Source of the DNA: JAXLYX01 sp046351215
GTDB lineage: Bacteria > Myxococcota_A > Polyangia > Polyangiales > Houyiibacteriaceae
Direction of reading: 5' to 3'
NCBI GenBank assembly: GCA_046351215.1
Contig: JAXLYX010000005.1
Coordinates: forward strand, 186,001 to 250,000
DNA length: 64,000 nt
The position numbers and the translations under genes are program-made. How positions within the stretch are numbered: the first letter of the stretch is position 1; each line of letters opens with the position of its first letter. The notes under the pieces are model-generated. The model saw only the letters and a program-made list of their open reading frames with translations. It did not search any database and had not been told where the DNA came from. Shown here piece after piece: positions 20,880 through 28,813 of the stretch.

Positions 20880-22064
20880 ATGCGGAAGGTCCTCGTGGGC
20901 GCCCTCGACCAGGTGCGCAAGGCGCAGACGCTCTACCTCCGCATGCGCGGCATCCTGCCGGAAGACGTGGCCGAGCGCCGCATCGTCTCGGGCGAGGCCT
21001 GGGAGGAGTACTGCGACACGCTGAAGGCCGCGGGCGCGTCGCTGAAGTTCCCGGGAACGCCGCAGGATCCCTTCGACCAGGCAGAGGGCTACCGCTACCT
21101 CGCGCGCCTCGTGCGCGCCGGGCTCGAGGGCTTCCTCGAGGACGCCGATCCGCGCGCGCCCGTCCTGAAGCGCGTGGTGCACGAGACCGTGAAGCTCGGC
21201 GCCGACAACCCGGACAACTACTACCAGAACGCCTCGATCAGCGGGGCCTACGAGTACCGGATCCGCGGCAACCGCGGCACGGTGAAGTACCTCGCGTTCG
21301 GCACGCAGGCCGGCCACTACGGTCAGGGCGGCGGAATGCCCCCGACGGGCTTCCTCGAGGCCTCCCAGCTCGTCACGGACGAGAACGGCGACTTCGAGAT
21401 CGCGCTCTCCTGCGAGAAGCGCGAGGGCAATTGGCTCCCGATGAAGCCCGAGACGGGCCTGCTCATCGTGCGCCAGACCTTCGGCGACAAGACGAGCGAG
21501 ACGCTCGCCACCCTCCGCATCGAGCGCATCGACGGCCCGAACCAGCCTCTCCCGCTCACGCCGGCTCAGGTCGACGAAGGATTGAAGAGCGCCGGCACGC
21601 TCGTCGCGGGCGCCTCCCTCCTCTTCGCGAAGTGGGCGCGCGACTTCCAGAAGCATTCGAACCAGCTCCCGCGCTTCGACCAAGAGGTCTCGAACCAGGC
21701 CGGCGGCGATCCGAACATCGCCTACTACCACAGCCATTGGCGGCTCGCCCCGGACGAGGCGCTCGTCATCGAGGTGAAGCCTCCACGCTGCGACTTCTGG
21801 AACTTCCAGCTGAACAACTACTGGATGGAGTCGCTCGAGTACCGCTACTTCCGCATCCACGTGAATTCGACGATGGCCCACTACGAGCCCGACGGCTCGG
21901 TGCGCATCGTCGTCGCCCACGAGGATCCGGGCGTGCCCAATTGGATCCAGACCGTCGGCCACCGCGAGGGGACGATGCTCTTCCGATGGGTGCGCGCCGA
22001 CGACCACCCGGTTCCCGGGACCCGCGTCATGAAGCTCGACCAGGTCCGGACGCTCCGCCGCTAG
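20880..22064 (+). CDS. DUF1214 domain protein
   Basis: A 394-residue soluble protein with no signal peptide. The C-terminal part matches DUF1214 (WRLAPDEALVIEVKPP, WNFQLNNYWMESLEY, and HEDPGVPNWIQTVGH, with a GTMLFRW block). The N-terminal 100 residues are helical and rich in charged residues. DUF1214 proteins are often found beside sulfotransferase and short-chain dehydrogenase genes in actinobacterial and proteobacterial lipid/steroid loci; their reaction is unknown. The ATG at 20880 follows GGAGGTGATCC at an ideal distance. It is the second gene of the TetR operon. Confidence 0.82.
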   Translation: MRKVLVGALDQVRKAQTLYLRMRGILPEDVAERRIVSGEAWEEYCDTLKAAGASLKFPGTPQDPFDQAEGYRYLARLVRAGLEGFLEDADPRAPVLKRVVHETVKLGADNPDNYYQNASISGAYEYRIRGNRGTVKYLAFGTQAGHYGQGGGMPPTGFLEASQLVTDENGDFEIALSCEKREGNWLPMKPETGLLIVRQTFGDKTSETLATLRIERIDGPNQPLPLTPAQVDEGLKSAGTLVAGASLLFAKWARDFQKHSNQLPRFDQEVSNQAGGDPNIAYYHSHWRLAPDEALVIEVKPPRCDFWNFQLNNYWMESLEYRYFRIHVNSTMAHYEPDGSVRIVVAHEDPGVPNWIQTVGHREGTMLFRWVRADDHPVPGTRVMKLDQVRTLRR

Positions 22065-22072
22065 AGGATCGC

Positions 22073-24373
22073 ATGTCGAAGAACGAGCTCGTCACCTCCA
22101 CCGACTACGCCCATCCCCATCGCCCCGCGCCGATCCGCGTGTTCAACCGCCTCGGGGCGGCCGCCGGGTCGCGCGGTCGCGCCCCCTCGCTCGCCGTCGA
22201 CGATCTGCTCGAGGAGGCGAGCCGCTCGGTCGGCCTGACCGACTTCGGCGATCCGTCGTTCCGCGAGCCGCTCTCCGTCCTCTGCGACGCGATCGAGCAC
22301 GAGGCGCAGCTGCACGCGCTCGGACGGAGCATCATGCACGGCCGCCTCGTCGGCATGCTGGTCAACCGCCTCCGCATCGAGCAGCTCCACCAGGAGAACC
22401 CCGGCATCGGCGCGATCGCGATCCGGAAGCCGATCGTGATCGCGGGCCTGCAGCGCACGGGCACGACGATGCTCCACCGCCTGCTCGCCGCCGACCCGCG
22501 CGCCCGCGCCCTGATGTCGTGGGAGGCCCTCTCCCCCGCGCCGCTCCCCGGCGAGGGCCGACGCGGCTCGTTCCGTCGTCGCGCGAACGCGAAGCTCGCC
22601 GAGGTGGGGCTCAAGGGCCTCGCGCCCGAGTTCTTCGCGATCCATCCGGTCGAGGCCGACGCGCCCGAAGAGGACGTGCTCCTCCTCGACAACTGCTTCA
22701 CCTCGCAGGCCCCCGAGGCGACGCTGCACGTCCCGAGCTACGCCTCGTGGCTCGAGACGCAGGACCTCGTCCCCTCGTACCGCTACCTCGCGCGCACGCT
22801 GAAGGTCCTCGACTGGCAGCGCGCGGGCCAGTTCTGGGTGCTGAAGACGCCGCACCACATGGAGTACCTGCGCGAGCTGCTCACGGTCTTCCCGGACGCG
22901 GTGATCGTGCACACGCACCGGGATCCGCAGGCGACGATGGGCTCGTTCTGCAGCATGGTCGCGCACGGCCGCGGCGTGTTCTCGGATCACGTGGACGCCC
23001 GCGAGGTCGGCCGTCACTGGCTCCGCAAGGTCGACCGCATGATCGAGCGCTCGCTCGCCGTGCGCGACGGGGGCCGCGCCTCCTCCTTCGTCGACGTCTC
23101 GTACTACGACGTCTTGAAGGATCCCATCGCCGAGGTCCGCCGCATCTACGCGCACGCGGGGCTCGAGCTGATCCCCGAGGCCGAGGCCGCGATGCGCGAG
23201 GTCGTCGACCGGGACAAGCAGCATCGCTACGGCCGCCACGTCTACCGCACGCGCGACTTCGGCCTCTCGCCGGCGATGATCGAGGAGACCTTCGCTTCCT
23301 ATCGGAGCCGCTTCTCGATCCCGAAGGAGAAGACCGAGAAGGGCACGGAGATCGTCGACCAGGCGAAGGCGAGCGGGCTCGGGCACAACAACCCGGTCAC
23401 GGCGACAGTCACCGCGATCCTCGACATCGTCTCGAAGGAGGGCCTGCTCCCGGGCATCGACGCGAGCGTCCGCCTCGACGGCAAGACGGCGATGATCACG
23501 GGCGCGAACAGCGGCCTCGGCAAGGCGATCGCGATCGACCTCGCGCGCCGCGGCGCGCGCCTGATCCTCGCCTGCCGCAGCGGCATCCCCGAGGCGGGCC
23601 GCGAGATCGCGCTCGCCGCCGGCAGCTCGAAGATCGAGATGATCAAGGTCGACCTCTCGGATCTCGACTCCGTCGAGGCCCTCGCGGCCGAGCTCGCGAA
23701 GCGCGGCGAGACGCTCGACCTCCTCGTCTGCAACGCGGGCCTCATGCCGAGCAAGGCGCAGAAGACGAAGCAGGGCTTCGAGGTGATGTTCGCCGTGCAC
23801 TACGTCGCGAACCACCTGCTCATCCGGAAGCTGCTCGCGAACGGGACCATCCCGAACGACGTCTACGCGAAGAACGGCCGCCACGGCACGGCGATCCCGC
23901 GCATCGTCTTCGTCTCGTCCGAGGCCCATCGCTCGTGCGAAGGGCTCGACTTCGACCGCTTCGGCGAGTTCGTCGACTACGGCCTCGCCGACGGCATGAC
24001 GTACTACGGCGCGTCGAAGCTCGCGCTCACGACCTTCTCGACCGAGCTCGGCCGCCGGCTCGTCACGAAGAAGGGCCCGAGCGTCGCGGTCCACACGCTC
24101 TGCCCGGGCCCCGTCGACTCGAAGATCGCGCGCGACGCGCCGGCCTTCATCCAGCCGCTCCTCGAGCCCGTGATGCACGCCTTCTTCCGCAGCCCGGAGG
24201 CGGCCGCCGAGCCGGCGATCTTCCTCTCCGCGGCCCCGGAGCTCGCCGGCGACACCGGCTGGTACATGCACCTCATGCGCCGCAAGAATCCCTCGCCCCA
24301 GGCGATGGACGAGAAGAACGGCGCGACCCTCTGGGAGAAGGGCGAGGCCCTGCTCGCGAGCCGGCTCCGCTGA
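22073..24373 (+). CDS. Sulfotransferase-short-chain dehydrogenase fusion protein
   Basis: A 766-residue fusion of two enzymes. Residues 1-415 are a PAPS-dependent sulfotransferase: the 5'-phosphosulfate loop is GLQRTGTTMLHRLL at about 124 and the 3'-phosphate region RDPQATMGSFCSM at about 282. After a short linker, residues 467-766 form a classical short-chain dehydrogenase with the nucleotide loop TGANSGLGKA, NAG motif, catalytic Ser in VSSEAH and the YxxxK pair in YYGASKLAL. The SDR part is like retinol dehydrogenase/oxidoreductase types. The fusion would couple oxidoreduction and sulfonation of the same hydroxylated or carbonyl lipid, an inference. The ATG at 22073 follows AGAGGATC, 8 bases after DUF1214. 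No frameshift or internal stop separates the halves. Confidence 0.88.
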   Translation: MSKNELVTSTDYAHPHRPAPIRVFNRLGAAAGSRGRAPSLAVDDLLEEASRSVGLTDFGDPSFREPLSVLCDAIEHEAQLHALGRSIMHGRLVGMLVNRLRIEQLHQENPGIGAIAIRKPIVIAGLQRTGTTMLHRLLAADPRARALMSWEALSPAPLPGEGRRGSFRRRANAKLAEVGLKGLAPEFFAIHPVEADAPEEDVLLLDNCFTSQAPEATLHVPSYASWLETQDLVPSYRYLARTLKVLDWQRAGQFWVLKTPHHMEYLRELLTVFPDAVIVHTHRDPQATMGSFCSMVAHGRGVFSDHVDAREVGRHWLRKVDRMIERSLAVRDGGRASSFVDVSYYDVLKDPIAEVRRIYAHAGLELIPEAEAAMREVVDRDKQHRYGRHVYRTRDFGLSPAMIEETFASYRSRFSIPKEKTEKGTEIVDQAKASGLGHNNPVTATVTAILDIVSKEGLLPGIDASVRLDGKTAMITGANSGLGKAIAIDLARRGARLILACRSGIPEAGREIALAAGSSKIEMIKVDLSDLDSVEALAAELAKRGETLDLLVCNAGLMPSKAQKTKQGFEVMFAVHYVANHLLIRKLLANGTIPNDVYAKNGRHGTAIPRIVFVSSEAHRSCEGLDFDRFGEFVDYGLADGMTYYGASKLALTTFSTELGRRLVTKKGPSVAVHTLCPGPVDSKIARDAPAFIQPLLEPVMHAFFRSPEAAAEPAIFLSAAPELAGDTGWYMHLMRRKNPSPQAMDEKNGATLWEKGEALLASRLR

Positions 24374-24385
24374 GCGGAGGCACGC

Positions 24386-25324
24386 CTAGGCTCGGCTCGG
24401 CTCCGCGTTCTCGTGGGGCTCCGGGCCGAGCGCGCCGAGCCGTCGGCCGAGAGCTCGGAACGGGCGGCGCTCCCAGAGCGTCTCCACGGCGAAGAGCGGC
24501 GCGAAGGGGACGAAGACGAGGGGGAAGACGAAGGCGATCGCCATGATCAGGAGCACGCCGACGTGGAAGGCCCACATGCCGAGGGCCCACCATCGTCCGA
24601 AGCGGGCCCAGAAGAACGCGAGCGGCGCGAGCAGCTCGAGCGCCACGCTGCCGGCGCCGAGCACGACGAAGGGTGCGGTGTACGCGACCAGGAAGGCGCC
24701 GAGGGGCGAGTAGAGGCCGCCGAGCTCGATCTTCCGGACGTTGTCGTAGGCGATGTGGTTGCGCAGCACCTCGCCGAGCATGAAGTCGACGCCCGCTCCC
24801 TTCAGCTTCGCGACCCCCGCGAGGAAGTAGACGACGCCCGCGAGCGCCACGAGCAGGCGCGGAGCCCAGCCGTAGCGCGGATCGTCCGCGGGACGGGCGC
24901 GTCCGCGTGCGTCGAGCGAGAGCGTGTCCGCCGCCGGCGCGAAGGCGAGGACGAGCACGGAGAGCGCGAAGTGGTTCTCGTTGTGGAAGACGAAGCCGAA
25001 GCTCGACGCGTAGCCGAGGACCCAGAGCAGGAGCAGCGCGTGGAGCGGGGCGAGGAAGCGATGGCGGAGGCCGACGAGGAACGCGAGGCTCGTCGCGACG
25101 AGGAGCGCGACGAGCAGGCGATGGGTGTCGGCCGAGAGCGGAGCGTCGAGGACGGTGGCGAGTCCGACGGGCGCGAACGCGGCGGGATCGGCGTCGGCGT
25201 AGCTGAGGAAGTGCGGGAGCCGGATGAGCAGGTAGAGCAGGCCGTAGAGCCCGACGAGGACGCGCAGCGTGGCGAGCCGGAGCGCGGGCACGGTGGGGAA
25301 GAAGAGGCGATCGAGGAGGCTCAT
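24386..25324 (-). CDS. HTTM domain membrane protein
   Basis: A 312-residue polytopic protein of the HTTM type (horizontally transferred transmembrane, related to vitamin K-dependent gamma-carboxylase). About eight hydrophobic segments are seen, with typical features LRVLVGLYGLLYLL, HNENHFALSVLVLAF and LVALAGVVYFLAGVAKLKG. The carboxylase active-site lysine region is not securely assignable. The ATG at 25324 overlaps the stop of the upstream gene by 4 bases (ATGA), so the two are coupled. The role of these proteins in bacteria is mostly unknown. Confidence 0.8.
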   Translation of the reverse strand: MSLLDRLFFPTVPALRLATLRVLVGLYGLLYLLIRLPHFLSYADADPAAFAPVGLATVLDAPLSADTHRLLVALLVATSLAFLVGLRHRFLAPLHALLLLWVLGYASSFGFVFHNENHFALSVLVLAFAPAADTLSLDARGRARPADDPRYGWAPRLLVALAGVVYFLAGVAKLKGAGVDFMLGEVLRNHIAYDNVRKIELGGLYSPLGAFLVAYTAPFVVLGAGSVALELLAPLAFFWARFGRWWALGMWAFHVGVLLIMAIAFVFPLVFVPFAPLFAVETLWERRPFRALGRRLGALGPEPHENAEPSRA

Positions 25325-25812
25325 CGCGGCACCTCGCAGCGCATGTGCAGCCGGCGTTCGAGCGGCTCGCGGGAGTCCGCCTCGAAGTAGGCGACGACGT
25401 CGTAGGTGTCGGTCGCGATCTCGACGGTTCGTACGGAGGCGAGGTCCGAGTCGTCGAGGACGCGCCGCACGATCTCCTCGCATTGCGCGAGCGCCCTGCC
25501 GCTGCCCACCGCGCGCTCGAGGATCGCCTGCGTCTGCAGCACCTCGCGGTTCCCGCTCGCCACGAGGGGATCGAGCGGAGTCCGCCTCCCCTCGGCGTCC
25601 ACTCCGACTGCGTGGGTGACGGAGACGATCCGCGGCAGCTCGGCCGAGAACATCGGATAGGTGCTGAACGGGAACGAGTCCTCGCCGAGCGGGCGGAAGA
25701 GAGGGGCCGTGGCGGCGGCGAGGAGGAGGCCGCCGAAGACGAGCACGAAGAGGCGCAGGCCGATCGACGGCGAACCCGTGCGTGCGCCTTCGTTGCGAGC
25801 GACCTCGTCCAT
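25321..25812 (-). CDS. Small membrane partner of HTTM protein
   Basis: A 163-residue protein with one N-terminal hydrophobic segment (about 18-36, LRLFVLVFGGLLLAAATAPL). A periplasmic part follows that opens DSFPFSTYPMFSAELP, a motif common to small genes next to HTTM proteins. The rest is a mixed alpha/beta region of unknown fold. The ATG at 25812 gives the hydrophobic segment near the N terminus. The stop overlaps the HTTM start, so both proteins are probably made together and may form a complex. I do not know the function. Confidence 0.68.
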   Translation of the reverse strand: MDEVARNEGARTGSPSIGLRLFVLVFGGLLLAAATAPLFRPLGEDSFPFSTYPMFSAELPRIVSVTHAVGVDAEGRRTPLDPLVASGNREVLQTQAILERAVGSGRALAQCEEIVRRVLDDSDLASVRTVEIATDTYDVVAYFEADSREPLERRLHMRCEVPR

Positions 25813-25906
25813 GAACCCTCCCCCGGGCGCGTAGCATGCTCCGAACCGAGACGACGCGGAAACGTCCGCGACCGAGCGGCGCGCGCGTGCGCCTCGCTCC
25901 CGGGCC

Positions 25907-25935
25907 TTGACACTCCCCCCCCAAAACGGTAACTA
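25907..25935 (+). promoter_or_regulatory. Promoter of tRNA-Gly
   Basis: Exact -35 TTGACA (25907-25912) and -10 TAACTA (25930-25935) with a 17-base spacer, ending 12 bases before the tRNA. Confidence 0.75.
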
Positions 25936-25947
25936 ACCGACTCGCTC

Positions 25948-26023
25948 GCGGGCATAGCTCAGTTGGTAGAGCGCTAGCTTCCCAAGCTGGATGTCGTCGG
26001 TTCGAGTCCGATTGCCCGCTCCA
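25948..26023 (+). tRNA. tRNA-Gly (anticodon CCC)
   Basis: Complete 76-base tRNA with encoded CCA (26021-26023). Acceptor GCGGGCA/TGCCCGC, D-arm GCTC..GAGC, anticodon stem CTAGC/GCTGG with loop TTCCCAA (anticodon CCC), T-arm CGGTTCGAGTCCG. The 3' half from the anticodon on is repeated imperfectly at 28598-28640. Confidence 0.95.
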
Positions 26024-26252
26024 GAAACCCCTAAGAATCCCGGCCGGTTAGAGCATCAGCTCGAGCCGGCCGAGGTCGTTCTGGGGTCCGGAAGAGCCGA
26101 GCTCCCCTTGCCCTCGACGTCGTACGCCGCGGGGAGAGTGTAAGCCCCTCACCGGCTGCACGAGGGCCGCTCGCCGATCTCCGCACGACGCTCGGGCGGA
26201 TGAAGACGTCCCAGTTCCGGCGCGTGCGAGAGACCGACCGCCTTCGGCGACC

Positions 26253-26855
26253 TCATCGAGTCGAACCGACCGAGAATCGAGTGTCGCGAAGCGTGACGAC
26301 CGTCGCCTGATTCCCGATGGCCGCACACCCGGATCCGACCAGAGACGCAACGTCGCCGAAGAGACGCACTCGATTCGTTCGCCCGCCTTCTCGGCTCGGC
26401 CAAAGGATCTGCGCCTCGCCGTGCTCGAGACGCGGACCGAGGTCGAACTCTCGGACACCGTCATCGAATTCGCTCGAGCGGATCCGGACGTACCCTCGCC
26501 GTGCCGCGTTCGGGAAGGGGCGCACCCTCGTGCGATCGCGGACGACGAGCCGTGACCACGCACGGAAGATCCGCTCCGCGGTGTCGGTTCCCTCGCAGAG
26601 CCTACGCACGCCCACGGCTCGGTCGTCGTGGAGAACGAGCACGGGCGCTCCCGTTCTGCGAACCACGAGGAGCCTCGCGGAGGGGAGCTCGACCTCGACC
26701 TCGCGGATCCTGGTCGCGTCGAGATCCAGGACGACCTCGCCGGGCGCGTAGTCGGGCGTCGGTCCGCTCGAGACCCGGACGAGCTCGCGGATCGAGGCGA
26801 CGAAGCCGATCGCGGCGACGACGAGGATGCCGCTCGTCCGAGCGAGCCGGCTCAT
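26253..26855 (-). CDS. Membrane-anchored orphan protein, paralogue B
   Basis: A 200-residue protein with one N-terminal hydrophobic helix (about 9-24, GILVVAAIGFVASIREL), then a soluble domain presumably outside the membrane. I do not recognise a family. The sequence resembles the gene just upstream (27469-26852) in several blocks: CEGTDTAERIFRAWSR versus CEGNGAARALLGAFAR, and a closing GSGCAAIGNQATVV versus RSGCAILGEPTTTI. So these are paralogues in tandem. The ATG at 26855 overlaps the stop of the upstream gene (ATGA). It is the last gene of the operon inside the tRNA-Gly repeat. Confidence 0.62.
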   Translation of the reverse strand: MSRLARTSGILVVAAIGFVASIRELVRVSSGPTPDYAPGEVVLDLDATRIREVEVELPSARLLVVRRTGAPVLVLHDDRAVGVRRLCEGTDTAERIFRAWSRLVVRDRTRVRPFPNAARRGYVRIRSSEFDDGVREFDLGPRLEHGEAQILWPSREGGRTNRVRLFGDVASLVGSGCAAIGNQATVVTLRDTRFSVGSTR

Positions 26856-27469
26856 CGTCGCCCCACCCCGATCGTGGTCGTGGGCTCGCCGAGGATCGCG
26901 CATCCGCTCCGGACGGCACGCTCGATATCCTCGTCGATCTTCGTCCAGACGCGACGCTCGCCTCGAAACGACGGGCGTACACGCACGAAGGATTCTCCGC
27001 GCACCCCTGGCGGGTCGGCGACGACGATCGTTTCGCGCTCGTCCCGATCGCCGATCCGCGTGATGCGGATCTCTGCGTGCTCGGCGCGGGAGAGCGGCGG
27101 TGCGTCGACCTCGTCCGAGGTCGCTCGCGCTCGCGCGAAGGCGCCGAGGAGCGCCCTCGCCGCACCATTGCCCTCGCAGGCGTGTGCAGCGCCGCTCCGC
27201 CGGTCGAGGTGGAAGACGGAGAGCCGGGTCGTACCGCGACGCCGCAGCTCCAGCCGACGGTCGACGAGGTCGATGTCGACCGCGCGTATCGCCTCGGGGT
27301 CACCGTCGGAGAGTACGTCGCCCGCCCGGATCGAGCTGCCGAACGAGGCTGCGCGCGCCCACGCGGCCCATCCGGAGACGAGGATCGCGCCGCAAGCGAG
27401 CGTCCATGCGGCGCGACGAACGAGCCGGACGGTCGGTGGCGATTCCGTGACGCTCTTGGCGACCGTCAC
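26852..27469 (-). CDS. Membrane-anchored orphan protein, paralogue A
   Basis: A 205-residue protein with a hydrophobic segment at about residues 18-40 (AAWTLACGAILVSGWAAWA), then a soluble domain with alternating strands and conserved Arg/Asp-rich stretches (IRAVDIDLVDRRLELRRRG). I do not recognise a family; some features recall DUF4340-type proteins but that is weak. It is a paralogue of the following gene, matching at the CEGNG block and at the C-terminal SGCAILGEPTTT. The start is GTG at 27469, which overlaps the stop of the transpeptidase gene by 4 bases (GTGA). Confidence 0.62.
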   Translation of the reverse strand: MTVAKSVTESPPTVRLVRRAAWTLACGAILVSGWAAWARAASFGSSIRAGDVLSDGDPEAIRAVDIDLVDRRLELRRRGTTRLSVFHLDRRSGAAHACEGNGAARALLGAFARARATSDEVDAPPLSRAEHAEIRITRIGDRDERETIVVADPPGVRGESFVRVRPSFRGERRVWTKIDEDIERAVRSGCAILGEPTTTIGVGRR

Positions 27470-28161
27470 CGCACCACCACCGGCGTACCGCGAACGGTGC
27501 GACCGAAGAGCCAACGCGCGTCGTACTCGGAGAGGCGCACGCATCCGTGCGAACCGACCTCGTCGGTGATCGAGCGTGCGAAGCGAAGCAAGGTGAAGTC
27601 GGCCGGTCCGTGGTACTGGTGGAACGCCTTCCCGTCCGCACGGAAGAACAGCGCATAGTCCATCTGCGCGTCGTACGTCCGGCTACGATAGGGATGGCGT
27701 TTGTCCCAGACCCAGTAGTGGCCAGGCGTCGTCGGATGGCGATGATCCCCCGAGACACCGTCGAGATCTCTCACGACGCGCCCCTCCTCGAAGACTCGGA
27801 CCGTCTGGGTCCCGAGCGACACTTCGATCCGATGTCCGCCGTGCCCCAGCGCGATATGGGTTCGCCCTCCCACGTCGACTCTTCCGTCGACGCCAACGTT
27901 GGCGAACGCGCGACTCTGGAGTGACCGGAGAGCCGCGATCGTCGATGGCCCGCAGTCTCCGTCCGTCGCGAGCTTCCGAGGAGGTCCCCCCCACCGTCCC
28001 TCGATCCGATTGAGGGCGCCTTGGATCACACGGACGTCCGCGCTTCGGTTGTCGGCGCCTTCTCCTACCGATGCGTTGATCGTGGCGAGCCTCCACGGGT
28101 TGCACGCATGTTCGGGTGCCGAATGACTCGGGCACCCTCGCGAACCGCAATTCCAGCTCAT
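27466..28161 (-). CDS. L,D-transpeptidase with peptidoglycan-binding domain
   Basis: A 231-residue protein of the YkuD type, which cross-links peptidoglycan or attaches lipoproteins to it using a catalytic cysteine. An N-terminal peptidoglycan-binding-like domain (about 35-90, with VRVIQGALNRIEG and DGDCGPSTIAALRSLQ) precedes the catalytic domain. The active site reads DEVGSHGCVRLSEYDARWLF, with the catalytic Cys in SHGCVRL. No signal peptide is seen, so export may not use Sec, or the protein acts in another context, e.g. as a secreted toxin-like enzyme. The ATG at 28161 follows GAGGGG; 28224 would add 21 residues. It is the first of three overlapping genes. Confidence 0.82.
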   Translation of the reverse strand: MSWNCGSRGCPSHSAPEHACNPWRLATINASVGEGADNRSADVRVIQGALNRIEGRWGGPPRKLATDGDCGPSTIAALRSLQSRAFANVGVDGRVDVGGRTHIALGHGGHRIEVSLGTQTVRVFEEGRVVRDLDGVSGDHRHPTTPGHYWVWDKRHPYRSRTYDAQMDYALFFRADGKAFHQYHGPADFTLLRFARSITDEVGSHGCVRLSEYDARWLFGRTVRGTPVVVR

Positions 28162-28813
28162 CGTCCCCTCGTTCCCCGGCGACGCGTCGCGAGGATCCCG
28201 CGTCTCGTATAATCTCGGAGACATAGGCACGCAACGCACGTCGACGTGCTTCGAACTGCGGAGGACGACTCGCGCGGAGCGAATCATCCTCGGAGATCCA
28301 ACGCGGCGAAGGGCCTGAAAGCGCGCGCCGTCGGACGGTCGGTCGTGTCGGATCATGGCGCGCACGGAGTGGATGAGCTCGCGCATCACGGCGACGTTCG
28401 CCTGCATCGGTCCCTTGCCGCGGTCGACGAGCGATTCGTGGTGCGCGCCACCGGAGCGGCCGCCGAGCGTAGGAACTCCCTTCCCCCACGAAGCCCCTCG
28501 CAACGACACGCGGCAGCACGAAGGATCCGAGGCTCGAGAGACACCGCGCATCGTTCGCACCGAGCTTGTTTTCGGGGGGGGGGGGTTCCGGCGGATCCCC
28601 AAGCTGGATGTCGTTGGCTCGTGTCCGGTTGCCCGTTCCAGAAACACTCCAGAATCACGTCCCACCAGGGCATCACTCTCGCAGGCCGTCGACGTTCCCG
28701 GTGCTCGAGACGCCGGAGTGCCTTCGGGCTCGCCCCGTCGCTGGAACGTGCCTGCCGCGACGCGACGTTCCTCGCGGTTCGAGGTCTGCTAGAGCGCTCT
28801 CGGGACTCCCCTC
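28162..28813. other. Non-coding stretch with tRNA-Gly half-repeat and G12 tract
   Basis: 652 bases with no convincing gene. They hold the upstream region of the L,D-transpeptidase operon, a run of 12 G (28574-28585), and the degenerate copy of the tRNA-Gly 3' half (28598-28640) with about 18 bases of flanking similarity beyond it. Short open frames here have no recognisable domain. Confidence 0.6.
28598..28640 (+). repeat. Degenerate repeat of tRNA-Gly 3' half (attachment-site-like)
   Basis: Matches 25981-26023 of the tRNA-Gly gene at 38 of 43 positions, from the anticodon loop through the T-arm and acceptor to CCA. Weaker similarity continues about 18 bases past the tRNA end. The 5' half of the tRNA is absent, so this cannot be a functional tRNA. 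It is in direct orientation 2,617 bases downstream, the layout of an integration remnant. Confidence 0.75.

Noticed and set aside
26041..26072. Inverted repeat CGGCCGG/CCGGCCG downstream of tRNA-Gly
   Set aside because: Only 7 pairs with an 18-base loop and no U-run; not strong enough to call a terminator.
26048..26563. Minus-strand open frame after tRNA-Gly
   Set aside because: It overlaps the better-supported paralogue B gene in another frame and has no start context or recognisable domain.
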